Source of the DNA: Sphaerospermopsis aphanizomenoides BCCUSP55 | GTDB lineage: Bacteria; Cyanobacteriota; Cyanobacteriia; Cyanobacteriales; Nostocaceae | Assembly: GCF_001586785.1 (NCBI RefSeq) | Contig: NZ_LUFH02000060.1 | Location: 1-38,303 of the forward strand | Reading direction: 5' to 3' | DNA: 38,303 nucleotides | Shown here: one piece after another, positions 23,863 to 33,332 of the stretch | Layout: each line of letters starts with the position of its first letter | Numbering within the stretch: the first letter of the stretch is position 1 | Program-made: the position numbers and the translations under genes | The notes under the pieces: generated by a model | Databases searched by the model: none | What the model saw: the letters and a program-made list of their open reading frames with translations, nothing else | Told to the model about the DNA's origin: nothing

Positions 23863-24449
23863 ACTTTCCACCCTATGTATCGTCTTCAACCTCTTTTGTT
23901 TTCCTTACTACACCTCTATGGAGTGGAGAGAGAAGAAAATTCAAAATTCAAAAAATAGACAATAGGGAATAGGCAATAGGGAATATATATCTTTGCTTCT
24001 ACATCTTGCCTTTTGCCCCATACCTAATGTCCCAGGCCCGCTGATGAAATTTTTCTGTCTCTCTATCATAAAAATGCAAAAACCGTAATATTTGCGACAG
24101 AATTTTTTCATTTCCAATGGATCACAAGGAAAAACATACAGCCTAAACAGGAAGATTTGTGCCTATATTCAGGATTAACCATAAGTTTTAAGAATTGTTA
24201 TGGTTTGTAAATTAAATAGAAAAAGTATTGACTTTTTTGCAATAGTCTTGAATATAAAAGGCAGATATGACAATAAATCTGGCGATTTTGAATTATTGTT
24301 AAAATCTCTCCAACAATGTACAAGTACAGACTCTATAATTCAACAGAAACAACAATTCCACATGGCTCCAGAAAACCTCTGGAATCGAAGAGTGAAATTC
24401 ACTCTGTGGTGTCCATGATTCCTCATTCCTTACTTAGAGAGGAGGTCGA
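23863..24449 (+). promoter_or_regulatory. Spacer and leader upstream of psaA
   Basis: 587 bases with no convincing ORF. Near the left end is dispersed-repeat material (AATAGACAATAGGGAATAGG, about 23955-23974, and TGCCTTTTGCCCC). Two small hairpins lie close to the start: TCCAGA-AAACC-TCTGGA (24367-24383) and AGAGTGA-AAT-TCACTCT (24389-24405). AGAGGAGG (24438-24445) is a very strong ribosome site 4 bases before ATG 24450. psaAB is usually controlled by light; I cannot place its promoters from sequence alone. Confidence 0.6.
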
Positions 24450-26705
24450 ATGACGATTAGTCCTCCGGAGCGAGAGGAGAAAAAAGCAAGAGTTATCGTT
24501 GACAACGATCCTGTACCCACCTCATTTGAGAAATGGGCGCAGCCCGGACACTTCGATAGATCCTTAGCTAAAGGTCCAAAAACCACAACCTGGATTTGGA
24601 ATCTCCACGCCCTCGCCCACGACTTCGATACGCATACAAGCGACTTAGAAGACATTTCCCGCAAAATCTTCTCCGCGCACTTTGGTCACCTGGCCGTAGT
24701 GACAATCTGGTTAAGCGGAATGTTGTTCCACGGCGCTAAATTTTCTAACTACGAAGCTTGGTTAACTGACCCATTAGGAGTTAAGCCCAGCGCCCAAGTA
24801 GTTTGGCCTATTGTGGGACAAGATATTTTAAACGGTGATGTAGGCGGTGGCTTCCACGGCATTCAAATCACCTCTGGCTTGTTCCAAGTATGGCGTGGCT
24901 GGGGTATTACCAGTTCCTTCCAGCTGTACTGCACTGCGATTGGCGGTTTAGTATTAGCAGGCTTGTTCCTGTTTGCTGGTTGGTTCCATTACCATAAACG
25001 CGCTCCCAAACTGGAATGGTTCCAGAATGCGGAGTCGATGCTGAATCACCACTTGCAAGTATTGTTGGGTTGTGGTTCCTTGGGATGGGCTGGTCACTTA
25101 ATCCATGTTTCTGCACCAGTCAACAAACTATTGGATGCAGGCGTGGCCCTTAAGGACATCCCCTTGCCCCATGAGTTCATTTTGAACAAGGACTTGATAA
25201 CCCAGTTGTATCCTAGCTTTGCTAGTGGTATAACACCCTTCTTCACTTTGAACTGGGGAACTTATGCTGACATTCTGACCTTTAAAGGCGGTTTGAACCC
25301 AGTTACAGGCGGCCTGTGGATGACAGATATTTCTCATCACCACTTAGCGATCGCTGTACTGTTCATCATCGCAGGTCATATGTACCGCACTAACTGGGGT
25401 ATCGGTCACAGCATCAAAGATATCCTAGAAAACCATAAAGGCCCCTTCACTGGTGAAGGACATAAAGGTCTTTACGAAAATATGACCACCTCTTGGCACG
25501 CACAGTTGGCTACTAACTTGGCCTTCTTGGGTTCCTTGACAATCATCATCGCGCATCATATGTACGCGATGCCCCCTTATCCATACTTGGCAACTGACTA
25601 CGCTACACAGTTGTGTATCTTCACTCACCATATTTGGATTGGTGGCTTCCTGATTGTTGGTGGTGCTGCTCACGCAGCGATCTTCATGGTGCGGGATTAT
25701 GATCCCGTTGTGAACCAAAATAACGTTTTGGATCGCGTGATTCGTCACCGTGACGCTATCATCTCTCACCTCAACTGGGTTTGTATTTTCCTAGGCTTCC
25801 ACAGCTTTGGTTTGTACATCCACAACGACACCATGCGTGCTTTGGGTCGTCCCCAAGATATGTTCTCTGACGCTGCAATTCAATTGCAACCAGTGTTTGC
25901 TCAGTGGGTACAAAACCTACACACACTAGCACCAGGAACAACTGCGCCCAATGCCCTAGAAGCAGTAAGCTACGTATTCGGCGGTGGTGTGTTGGCTGTT
26001 GGCGGTAAAGTTGCGGCTGCTGCTATTCCTTTAGGCACAGCTGACTTCATGATTCACCACATTCACGCCTTCACCATTCACGTTACTGTCCTAATTCTGC
26101 TCAAAGGTGTATTGTACGCCCGCAGTTCTCGTCTGATTCCAGACAAAGCAAACTTAGGCTTCCGCTTCCCTTGCGACGGTCCTGGTCGTGGTGGTACTTG
26201 CCAAGTTTCTGGTTGGGATCATGTATTCCTAGGACTGTTCTGGATGTATAACTCCTTGTCAATTGTAATTTTCCACTTTAGCTGGAAGATGCAGTCTGAC
26301 GTATGGGGTACTGTAGATGATGGTGTGGTAAGTCACATCACAGGTGACAACTTTGCTCAAAGTGCTATCACCATCAACGGTTGGTTGCGTGACTTCCTGT
26401 GGGCGCAAGCTACACAAGTAATCAACTCCTACGGTAGTGAACTGTCCGCTTATGGACTCATGTTCTTAGGCGCACACTTTGTTTGGGCATTCAGCTTAAT
26501 GTTCCTGTTCAGTGGTCGTGGCTACTGGCAAGAACTAATTGAGTCCATCGTTTGGGCGCATAATAAACTGAAAGTAGCTCCTACCATTCAGCCCCGTGCA
26601 TTGAGCATTACTCAAGGTCGTGCTGTAGGTGTAGCTCACTATCTACTCGGAGGAATTGCTACTACTTGGGCATTCTTCCACGCACACATCCTTTCAGTAG
26701 GTTAA
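24450..26705 (+). CDS. psaA: Photosystem I P700 apoprotein A1 (PsaA)
   Basis: 751 residues, full length. Begins [15 protein letters not shown] and has eleven membrane helices rich in chlorophyll-binding His. The FX cluster loop [12 protein letters not shown] has Cys575 and Cys584. PsaA forms the PSI core with PsaB and carries P700, A0, A1 and FX. High use of CTG/GGT-type codons versus the flanking AT-rich genes fits a highly expressed gene. First gene of psaA-psaB. Confidence 0.99.
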   Translation: MTISPPEREEKKARVIVDNDPVPTSFEKWAQPGHFDRSLAKGPKTTTWIWNLHALAHDFDTHTSDLEDISRKIFSAHFGHLAVVTIWLSGMLFHGAKFSNYEAWLTDPLGVKPSAQVVWPIVGQDILNGDVGGGFHGIQITSGLFQVWRGWGITSSFQLYCTAIGGLVLAGLFLFAGWFHYHKRAPKLEWFQNAESMLNHHLQVLLGCGSLGWAGHLIHVSAPVNKLLDAGVALKDIPLPHEFILNKDLITQLYPSFASGITPFFTLNWGTYADILTFKGGLNPVTGGLWMTDISHHHLAIAVLFIIAGHMYRTNWGIGHSIKDILENHKGPFTGEGHKGLYENMTTSWHAQLATNLAFLGSLTIIIAHHMYAMPPYPYLATDYATQLCIFTHHIWIGGFLIVGGAAHAAIFMVRDYDPVVNQNNVLDRVIRHRDAIISHLNWVCIFLGFHSFGLYIHNDTMRALGRPQDMFSDAAIQLQPVFAQWVQNLHTLAPGTTAPNALEAVSYVFGGGVLAVGGKVAAAAIPLGTADFMIHHIHAFTIHVTVLILLKGVLYARSSRLIPDKANLGFRFPCDGPGRGGTCQVSGWDHVFLGLFWMYNSLSIVIFHFSWKMQSDVWGTVDDGVVSHITGDNFAQSAITINGWLRDFLWAQATQVINSYGSELSAYGLMFLGAHFVWAFSLMFLFSGRGYWQELIESIVWAHNKLKVAPTIQPRALSITQGRAVGVAHYLLGGIATTWAFFHAHILSVG

Positions 26706-26711
26706 GAATTT

Positions 26712-26783
26712 CAGTGGATATTTTGGGTTTTGGATTTGAGATTTGATCCAAAATCAAGAAAACCAAAATCCAAAATTTCACTG
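26712..26783 (+). other. Imperfect hairpin in the psaA-psaB spacer
   Basis: CAGTGGATATTTTGGGTTTT... and its near-complement ...AAAACCAAAATCCAAAATTTCACTG form a long imperfect stem (arms about 26 bases) 6 bases after the psaA stop. It has no T-tract, so it is more likely an RNA processing or stability element than a terminator; it is also built of the dispersed 'AAAATCCAAAAT' repeat. Confidence 0.55.
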
Positions 26784-26829
26784 ATAGCAGTGATAGCAAT
26801 GGCTAAAGGTCAGAGGAATCATCAACCCT

Positions 26830-29055
26830 ATGGCAACAAAATTTCCAAAATTTAGCCAGGATCTCGCACAGGACCCAACTACGCGGCGCATTTGGTATGC
26901 GATCGCAATGGGCAATGACTTTGAGAGCCATGATGGCATGACAGAAGAGAATCTTTACCAAAAGATTTTCGCTACCCACTTCGGTCACTTGGCAATCATC
27001 TTCTTGTGGGCTTCCAGCCTCCTGTTCCACGTAGCCTGGCAAGGTAACTTTGAACAGTGGATTAAAGATCCCCTCCATGTCCGTCCTATCGCCCACGCGA
27101 TTTGGGACCCCCACTTCGGCGCTCCAGCAGTTGACGCTTTCACCCAAGCTGGTGCAAGCAATCCTGTAAACATCGCTTACTCCGGTGTTTACCACTGGTG
27201 GTACACCATCGGGATGCGGACAAACCAAGAACTGTACACCGGTTCACTAGGTCTGTTATTATTTGCAGCCCTGTGTTTATTTGCTGGCTGGTTACACTTG
27301 CAACCCAAGTTCCGTCCTAGCCTCGCTTGGTTCAAGAGTGCTGAATCTCGCCTCAATCACCACCTGGCTGGTTTGTTTGGCGTTAGCTCTCTGGCTTGGG
27401 CTGGTCACTTAATCCACGTTGCTATCCCCGAAGCTCGCGGACAGCACGTAGGTTGGGACAACTTCTTAAACACCGCACCTCACCCAGCAGGTTTAACACC
27501 CTTCTTCACCGGTAACTGGAGTGTTTACGCTCAGAACCCTGATACCGCTGGTCACATCTTTGGTACTTCCACTGGTTCTGGTACAGCAATTCTCACCTTC
27601 TTGGGCGGTTTCCATCCTCAAACAGAAGCTCTGTGGTTGACTGACATCGCTCACCACCACTTAGCGATCGCCGTACTGTTCATTGTTGCTGGTCATATGT
27701 ACCGTACCAACTTCGGTATCGGTCACAGCATCAAGGAAATGATGAATGCCAAAACCTTCTTTGGCAAATCCGTTGAAGGTCCCTTCAACCTGCCCCACCA
27801 AGGCATTTATGATACCTACAACAACTCTCTGCACTTCCAATTAGGATGGCACTTGGCTTGTTTAGGTGTTGTTACCTCCTTGGTTGCACAGCATATGTAC
27901 TCCCTGCCTTCCTATGCGTTCATCGCTAAGGATTACACTACACAGGCAGCCCTGTACACCCACCACCAATACATTGCCATCTTCTTGATGGTTGGTGCTT
28001 TCGCTCACGGCGCGATCTTCTTAGTCCGTGATTACGACCCTGAACAAAACAAGGGCAACGTACTTGACCGGATGTTACAGCACAAAGAAGCATTGATTTC
28101 TCACCTCAGCTGGGTATCTCTCTTCTTAGGCTTCCACACCTTGGGCTTGTACGTTCACAACGACGTAGTAGTTGCTTTCGGTACTCCTGAAAAGCAAATC
28201 TTGATTGAACCAGTATTTGCTCAGTTCATTCAAGCTGCTCACGGTAAAGTTCTCTATGGCTTAGACACCTTGTTGTCTAACCCTGATAGCATTGCTTACA
28301 CAGCCTATCCCAACTACGGTAACGTTTGGTTATCTGGCTGGTTAGATGCTATCAACTCTGGAACAAACTCCTTGTTCCTAACAATTGGCCCTGGCGACTT
28401 CTTGGTTCACCATGCGATCGCTTTAGGTCTGCACACCACCACCCTCATCCTAGTCAAAGGTGCTTTGGATGCTCGTGGTTCTAAGCTGATGCCCGATAAA
28501 AAGGACTTCGGCTATGCCTTCCCTTGCGACGGTCCAGGCCGTGGCGGTACTTGCGACATCTCCGCTTGGGACTCCTTCTACCTGTCTTTATTCTGGGCAT
28601 TGAACACAGTAGGTTGGGTAACATTCTACTGGCACTGGAAACACCTGGGTATTTGGCAAGGTAACGTTGCTCAGTTCAACGAAAACTCTACCTACTTGAT
28701 GGGCTGGTTCCGTGACTACCTCTGGGCTAACTCTGCTCAGTTGATCAACGGTTACAACGCCTACGGCATGAACAACCTGTCTGTTTGGGCTTGGATGTTC
28801 CTCTTCGGACACCTAGTTTGGGCAACTGGTTTCATGTTCCTCATCTCTTGGAGAGGTTACTGGCAAGAGTTGATCGAAACCTTGGTTTGGGCGCATGAGC
28901 GTACTCCTCTAGCTAACTTAGTTCGCTGGAAAGATAAGCCCGTTGCTCTCTCCATCGTTCAAGCTCGTGTGGTTGGTTTAGCTCACTTCACCGTTGGCTA
29001 CGTCGTCACCTACGCAGCGTTCCTCATTGCTTCTACTGCTGGTAAGTTTGGTTGA
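26830..29055 (+). CDS. psaB: Photosystem I P700 apoprotein A2 (PsaB)
   Basis: 741 residues, full length, [20 protein letters not shown]. Eleven membrane helices and the FX loop [12 protein letters not shown] with Cys566 and Cys575. Partner of PsaA. The spacer to psaA is 124 bases with a hairpin; the ribosome site (AGAGG, about 13 bases off) is weaker than that of psaA. A terminator follows. Confidence 0.99.
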   Translation: MATKFPKFSQDLAQDPTTRRIWYAIAMGNDFESHDGMTEENLYQKIFATHFGHLAIIFLWASSLLFHVAWQGNFEQWIKDPLHVRPIAHAIWDPHFGAPAVDAFTQAGASNPVNIAYSGVYHWWYTIGMRTNQELYTGSLGLLLFAALCLFAGWLHLQPKFRPSLAWFKSAESRLNHHLAGLFGVSSLAWAGHLIHVAIPEARGQHVGWDNFLNTAPHPAGLTPFFTGNWSVYAQNPDTAGHIFGTSTGSGTAILTFLGGFHPQTEALWLTDIAHHHLAIAVLFIVAGHMYRTNFGIGHSIKEMMNAKTFFGKSVEGPFNLPHQGIYDTYNNSLHFQLGWHLACLGVVTSLVAQHMYSLPSYAFIAKDYTTQAALYTHHQYIAIFLMVGAFAHGAIFLVRDYDPEQNKGNVLDRMLQHKEALISHLSWVSLFLGFHTLGLYVHNDVVVAFGTPEKQILIEPVFAQFIQAAHGKVLYGLDTLLSNPDSIAYTAYPNYGNVWLSGWLDAINSGTNSLFLTIGPGDFLVHHAIALGLHTTTLILVKGALDARGSKLMPDKKDFGYAFPCDGPGRGGTCDISAWDSFYLSLFWALNTVGWVTFYWHWKHLGIWQGNVAQFNENSTYLMGWFRDYLWANSAQLINGYNAYGMNNLSVWAWMFLFGHLVWATGFMFLISWRGYWQELIETLVWAHERTPLANLVRWKDKPVALSIVQARVVGLAHFTVGYVVTYAAFLIASTAGKFG

Positions 29056-29083
29056 TCCTGACTTCTGGTTTTAGGTAAGTAAC

Positions 29084-29118
29084 AAAAAAATCCCCTGCCG
29101 CAAGGTGGGGGGTTTTTT
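29084..29118 (+). terminator. Rho-independent terminator after psaB
   Basis: A-tract, then CCCCTGCC-GCAA-GGTGGGG with one asymmetric position, then a T-tract (TTTTTT), 28 bases after the psaB stop. Confidence 0.88.
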
Positions 29119-29155
29119 ATAGAATAAAATTACTAGTATTTCACAGCCATAATTG

Positions 29156-29866
29156 ATGTCAGATTCAGAATTATTAGAAAAATTACATCGAACTTGGGTT
29201 CAAGCTTTAATTAATGATGATCATAGAGATTGTGCAGCTGTTATTGTTGATGCTGAATTAGAATTTGACTTTGATTGGGATGGATATTATGAACGAAATT
29301 ATAATTCAGGACTCATAGTTTATTTGCCTCTGAATCTCAGACTAAGAGTTTCAAATAATGAGGAAGTTCAACAAACGTTGAAAAATTATTTTGTATCAAT
29401 TGCTAGTGGTCATATTTGGCAAGATATGACAAATTTTCCCATATACTACAGAGTTAAGCTTTTGGAAGTTGAAAAAAATTGGCAGAAAACTATTAAATTC
29501 TTAATTGCTCAATCAAAAGATTTAAACCAAGCACTAATTACAGAAAAAGCCTTTGCAAGAAAAGGTAAAGAACCTATTGTTTATAATGAGATGAAGTTTG
29601 CATCTCAGTCTGAAATTAGAATTGCACAGGAGTTAGAAGCTAAAGGTGTATTATTCTTTCCTTTACCTCTAGCTGTAAAACACGAAACAGGTAATATTTA
29701 TGAAGATCATCGAGAAGTTGATTTTCTAGTATGTCTAGATGGTACGTTTGGAATATTAGAGATTTCCTTTCATCCAGATAGGTATGAGAAAGATAAGGAA
29801 AAGGATGCTTGGTTCAAAAAATCAGGAATTCTTTGTATTGAACACTATCCGGCTGAGAAATGCTAA
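29156..29866 (+). CDS. PD-(D/E)xK nuclease-like protein, C-terminus cut by a MITE
   Basis: 236 residues from ATG 29156. The C-terminal half has the pattern of a cyanobacterial nuclease-like family: SEIRIAQELEAKGVLFFPL (about 152-170), then REVDFLVCLDGTFGILEISFHP (about 186-208), where Asp189 and Glu202 fit the D...ExK layout but the Lys position is Ser204. It may be inactive or a degenerate member. The last codons EKC-stop use TAA from the inserted element (29864-29866). Skipping the element, the frame continues 20 residues (…VVEEFLNILLKHKR) to TAG at 30051-30053, so the gene was truncated. No operon partner is evident. Confidence 0.72.
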   Translation: MSDSELLEKLHRTWVQALINDDHRDCAAVIVDAELEFDFDWDGYYERNYNSGLIVYLPLNLRLRVSNNEEVQQTLKNYFVSIASGHIWQDMTNFPIYYRVKLLEVEKNWQKTIKFLIAQSKDLNQALITEKAFARKGKEPIVYNEMKFASQSEIRIAQELEAKGVLFFPLPLAVKHETGNIYEDHREVDFLVCLDGTFGILEISFHPDRYEKDKEKDAWFKKSGILCIEHYPAEKC

Positions 29867-29992
29867 GTAGTCGTGCAAAATAAATTTTATAGTTAGGAGA
29901 GGGAATAGGGAAGAGGGAATAGGGAATAGGTAAGGAATACAGACATTTTTGTTTTCAATCAATATGTACAATTAATTTTGCTTAGGTACTTA
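29864..29992. mobile_element. MITE family B, copy 2 (TA-flanked)
   Basis: 129 bases with TA at both ends; identical to the copy at 17226-17354 except at one base, same orientation. Inserted in frame into the 3' end of the nuclease-like gene; the first TAA of the element stops it. Confidence 0.9.
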
Positions 29993-30053
29993 TAACTATC
30001 CCAAGTCAGTTGTGGAGGAATTTTTAAATATTCTATTAAAACACAAAAGGTAG
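29993..30053 (+). pseudogene. Stranded 3' end of the nuclease-like gene
   Basis: Joining TGC at 29861-29863 plus the TA target to 29993 onward gives TGC TAT AAC TAT CCC..., 20 codons that end in TAG at 30051-30053. The peptide YNYPKSVVEEFLNILLKHKR is amphipathic and fits the expected C-terminal helix of such nuclease-like proteins. Confidence 0.7.
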
Positions 30054-30153
30054 ATTATAAACTCTATAATTATTGGACTTACCAAAAGAGTGATTGCCCA
30101 AATTTCCTCAATGCTAACATTAATAAATACTTGCTCATCAGCCTTAATTAACT

Positions 30154-30489
30154 ATGCAACTTGAAGACTACTTTAATTTTCTAGCACCCGATGATATTAG
30201 GCTGAAAGGTACACGAGTGGGAATTGAAACCATTTTGTTTGACTATCTATTCCATGCCAAAACACCGGAAGAAATTGCTAAAACTTATACATCACTGACT
30301 TTGGAACAGGTATATGCCACAATTCTCTACTACTTACACAATCAACAAGCAGTAGATAAATATATCACCGATTGGCTAGAATGGGGCGAGCGCATGAGAG
30401 AAGAGCAACGTCGCAATCCTAACCCTGTTGTCGAGAAGCTACGTAAATTAAAAGCTGAAAAAATGTTGCTTCAAAGTCATGGCGCTTAA
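30154..30489 (+). CDS. DUF433-type antitoxin-like protein
   Basis: 111 residues. The first 75 residues (LKGTRVGIETILFDYLFHAKTPEEIAKTYTSLTLEQVYATILYYL) are a DUF433 helix-turn-helix domain, known from VapB-like antitoxins, where it both binds DNA and the partner. A charged, helix-rich C-terminus follows. The stop overlaps the start of the next gene by 11 bases, so translation is coupled. Probably the antitoxin of the pair. Confidence 0.82.
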   Translation: MQLEDYFNFLAPDDIRLKGTRVGIETILFDYLFHAKTPEEIAKTYTSLTLEQVYATILYYLHNQQAVDKYITDWLEWGERMREEQRRNPNPVVEKLRKLKAEKMLLQSHGA

Positions 30490-30841
30490 TTATCTCATAG
30501 ATGAAAATGTTAATCCAATTTACACCATTCAACTACGACGGTTAAATCCTGATTTGTTTATCCTAGCAGTTGGAGATTTGACTACTCCAGAAAAGGGAAC
30601 TTTAGACCCAGAAATTTTGATTTGGTGTGAGGAAAATAATTTTATTCTGGTAACAAACAATCGTAAATCTATGCCAGTTCACTTAACAGATCATATAGCT
30701 CAGGGTCGTCATGTCCCAGGAATCTTCATTCTCAACCCAAAATTAAGTGTTGACGAAAATATTGAACAATTGTTACTGGTAGCCGAAGGTTCGTTAGATA
30801 ACGAATATCAAGACAGAATAGAGTTTCTTCCTCTTGTCTAG
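30479..30841 (+). CDS. PIN-like (DUF5615) toxin-like protein
   Basis: 120 residues starting MALNYLIDENVNPIYT, with Asp8-Glu9-Asn10 in the first strand and a later PEILIWCEENNFILVTNNRKSM, where Asn replaces the Asp-Asp/ 'TxD' of many relatives. This is the DUF5615 branch of the PIN fold, expected to be a ribonuclease, downstream of a DUF433 protein. The pair is a common cyanobacterial toxin-antitoxin arrangement. The replaced acid may reduce catalysis. Confidence 0.8.
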   Translation: MALNYLIDENVNPIYTIQLRRLNPDLFILAVGDLTTPEKGTLDPEILIWCEENNFILVTNNRKSMPVHLTDHIAQGRHVPGIFILNPKLSVDENIEQLLLVAEGSLDNEYQDRIEFLPLV

Positions 30842-30936
30842 TTATGCCAAAAAAGTTGTCCCTTGTCACTTCTAGAAGTGCGATTGCTCTCCTACAATCC
30901 CATCATTTCTCATAGTGCTATTAATGTAATATTTTC

Positions 30937-31521
30937 TTACCCCAATTGCCGCATTTTCCATAAAGAACTAGATAACCAATTCGTCAGTATATGAGCCACA
31001 ATTGGGACTAACAAGTTGCCACCTAATAAGGCGCTATATCCAAAGATCATACCGATAATACTCGCCCAAATCACATAAGGCCATTGTTCTGAACCACTGA
31101 GGTGTAAAACACCAAAACAAAGACTGGAGACAATGACAGCTACATGATCAGCACCTAAAGCTGGTAACATGACACCGCGAAACAGTAATTCCTCACTTAA
31201 ACCCGGTAATAACCCCAGCCAGATCAAATCTGGTAAAACTAAAGGTTTAAGTACGAGTTCTAAGTAATAGTCTGCGCTTTTACGATAGGGAGGAAAAAAG
31301 CGATAAGCTAAACCACTGAAAACAGTGATAATTACACCCAAACCCAAGCCCAAAAATAAATCTCTGGGATTCCAGTACAACTTAAATAGGGAGACATCAC
31401 CAAAGCGTAACCACAGCTTGGCGACTATCCACAAAAGAATAGCAGTTGCACCCATAGCCACAAGCACTTGGGTACGGGTCAGATAGGGAATTTCTGGTTC
31501 TTGTTTTTGTTGTTCAACCAC
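30937..31521 (-). CDS. CPBP (CAAX/Abi) family intramembrane metalloprotease
   Basis: 194 residues with about five hydrophobic spans. Family motifs: LSEELLFRG with Glu110-Glu111, FGVLHL with His140, and VAHILTNW with His177 and Asn181. These residues are the putative metal site of the Rce1/CPBP group. In cyanobacteria such proteins are many; substrate unknown. Single gene between repeat-containing spacers. Confidence 0.88.
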   Translation of the reverse strand: MVEQQKQEPEIPYLTRTQVLVAMGATAILLWIVAKLWLRFGDVSLFKLYWNPRDLFLGLGLGVIITVFSGLAYRFFPPYRKSADYYLELVLKPLVLPDLIWLGLLPGLSEELLFRGVMLPALGADHVAVIVSSLCFGVLHLSGSEQWPYVIWASIIGMIFGYSALLGGNLLVPIVAHILTNWLSSSLWKMRQLG

Positions 31522-31611
31522 AGGTGTTTAGGTAATAGGTAATGGGAACGGAGAAGAAATAAATTCAAAATTCAAAATAAACAACTCTTGCCTTTTGCCA
31601 CTGACAACTGA

Positions 31612-32652
31612 CTAATAACTAATGACTAATGACTGAGGACTAATACCTGCTTTGTGAGCGACTAAGATACCTACTGCTTCTAAATATGAGTTTACCTGTA
31701 TTGATTTGATTCCCAACATTGGGGCAGGAACCTGGATTAAAGTTTTATTTTCTGCCACTGTAATAATTTGGCATTGGTTTTGACTTAAACTCAGCAAGGA
31801 ACTGCCACCACAAGCATTTGCAGGTACGATAACAGCATCCACTTGATCTACCCAAATATCTGCCTGTAAAGAATTGATAACTTTTCTGTTGGTGATAAAT
31901 TGGGGAGCGCGACTTAAACCGACAAGGACACAAGGTAAGAAAGTATAACCTAATTCTTCGGCAGCAGAACGGGGAGATAAATCAGGATCTGGGGGTGCTG
32001 ATGCCAGGGCGGGTGCGTGGGCGCAAGGAATTTTAAAAGTGCGGACTAATAAATGACTAATTACGGCTTCTGCACCTGCTAGGGGGTCTACACCTTTACC
32101 ATGACGGTAGTTTTGGGCTGCTTGTTCATCTATTTTATCGGGAAATCGGGCAACAACTGCGATCGCATCTGCTTTCTCTTTTTTAATCAAGATTTCCGTT
32201 GCTCTCAATAAGCTGTCTGGGTTGCCAATTGTTCCCCAACTTGCACCGGAATCAGAAATACGCAATTCTACGTTTAATGGCGCATCCGTAATTACATGAT
32301 TGGTAATATTTAATCCTAATGTGGCTCTGGCTGCATCTGCTGCTTGCAAGTGACGCAGCATTAATTCTGCTTCAATGCCTTGGTCTAAAAGTAAGCCAAC
32401 TCGGTTACTATGGACAGGACGTAAACCCCATTCACCAGCCGCAAATTTATCCAAACCATATCCTTCAACATAGAAAGCATTGGGTATATTCCAGTATAAA
32501 CTTGCACCGTTTAAGACATTGGGATGAGTAATTAGGCGATCGCACACCTGTGATATAACTCTAGCAACTGGTAAAGCATCTCCCGCATATCCCCCAATAG
32601 CTGCCCCAATGCCCGTAGGTATAATTAAAATTGCTGTATATGGTCGGTGCAT
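31612..32652 (-). CDS. DUF3326 protein (cyanobacteria/plant)
   Basis: 346 residues from ATG 32652 (MHRPYTAILIIPTGIGAAIGGYAGDA), which puts the conserved 'PTGIGAAIGGYAGDALP' at the usual position near the N-terminus; an earlier ATG at 32691 would add 13 residues. The rest has a Rossmann-like feel with ILIKKEKADAIAVVARFPD, HGKGVDPLAGAEAVISHL and VIVPANACGGSSLL. Family DUF3326 is shared by cyanobacteria and chloroplast-bearing eukaryotes, with no known function that I can name. The small protein gene at 32700-32882 lies 47 bases upstream on the same strand. Confidence 0.85.
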   Translation of the reverse strand: MHRPYTAILIIPTGIGAAIGGYAGDALPVARVISQVCDRLITHPNVLNGASLYWNIPNAFYVEGYGLDKFAAGEWGLRPVHSNRVGLLLDQGIEAELMLRHLQAADAARATLGLNITNHVITDAPLNVELRISDSGASWGTIGNPDSLLRATEILIKKEKADAIAVVARFPDKIDEQAAQNYRHGKGVDPLAGAEAVISHLLVRTFKIPCAHAPALASAPPDPDLSPRSAAEELGYTFLPCVLVGLSRAPQFITNRKVINSLQADIWVDQVDAVIVPANACGGSSLLSLSQNQCQIITVAENKTLIQVPAPMLGIKSIQVNSYLEAVGILVAHKAGISPQSLVISY

Positions 32653-32699
32653 AATTATTTTAGATGAGGCGATATAAATCGCCACAATCATCAAATGTC

Positions 32700-32882
32700 T
32701 TACTTATTATTACCTGTAGTCACAACAGCTTCTACAGTAGCTTTTTCCTGTTCTTGATCTACGGAAGTCACAGCCCAGCGCAGAGGTTCACCTTGTTTTT
32801 TTAATTCAGTTTCAATAGCTTTTTGCAACTCTGTGGGAGTTTCTTGTAGGTCGATTTCGGCAGTAATAAAATGAGTAGTCAT
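32700..32882 (-). CDS. Small conserved cyanobacterial protein (60 residues)
   Basis: 60 residues, MTTHFITAEIDLQETPTELQ..., alternating beta and helix (beta-alpha-beta-beta pattern) ending in TVEAVVTTGNNK. No motif is recognisable, but reading frame, start and close spacing to the DUF3326 gene suggest a real gene. It lies between a ferredoxin and the DUF3326 gene, all on the minus strand. Confidence 0.75.
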   Translation of the reverse strand: MTTHFITAEIDLQETPTELQKAIETELKKQGEPLRWAVTSVDQEQEKATVEAVVTTGNNK

Positions 32883-32983
32883 GATTGTAAAACCTATATG
32901 TTGGTGATTTCTAGGATACAGCTATATTTTGATTTTGGTAATTAATGGGTGGTAATTGATAATTGGGAAAAATCAAATTAACT

Positions 32984-33006
32984 CCCCATTACCCATTACC
33001 CATTAC
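32984..33006. repeat. Short heptamer repeat (CCCATTA, three units)
   Basis: Three units directly after the ferredoxin gene's stop on the minus strand. Confidence 0.85.
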
Positions 33007-33011
33007 TCTGT

Positions 33012-33332
33012 TTACTTGCCTTGACCAAATTGTTGTTGATAAACTATGTCTTCCTTTTCTGTCTCAATTTTCAAATCAGAAAGAGGTTTAGCCACACAAA
33101 GCAATACATAACCTTGCTTTTGCAAGTCTGGACTGACACCCATACCATCAGATTGATCTACACTTCCTTGAGTGATAAAAGCAGCGCAAGTTGTACAAAC
33201 CCCGGCATGACAGGAAGCAGGCATTTCTAAACCCGCTGCTTCTGCAACTGCTAAGATGGTTTCATTTTCAGGAACTTGCAAATTATAAATTGTACCTTGG
33301 TGGTTAATTTCAACGGCGTAAGTTTTAGACAT
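33012..33332 (-). CDS. Plant-type 2Fe-2S ferredoxin
   Basis: 106 residues. Cluster ligands Cys41, Cys46, Cys49 (SCHAGVCTTCAAF, CX4CX2C) and Cys79 (YVLLCVAKP). The sequence is less like the major photosynthetic ferredoxin I (a longer C-terminus, GQGK tail and different acidic surface), so it is probably one of the specialised ferredoxins of Nostocales. First of the minus-strand group with the 60-residue protein and DUF3326; spacing of about 130 bases leaves the operon open. Confidence 0.92.
   Translation of the reverse strand: MSKTYAVEINHQGTIYNLQVPENETILAVAEAAGLEMPASCHAGVCTTCAAFITQGSVDQSDGMGVSPDLQKQGYVLLCVAKPLSDLKIETEKEDIVYQQQFGQGK

Noticed and set aside
24200-24418. 72-codon ORF upstream of psaA
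   Set aside because: No ribosome site, composition like the AT-rich spacer, and it runs through the leader hairpins of psaA.
25425-25769. ORFs antisense to psaA and psaB
   Set aside because: Caused by strong codon bias of the highly expressed genes; no ribosome sites and no recognisable proteins.
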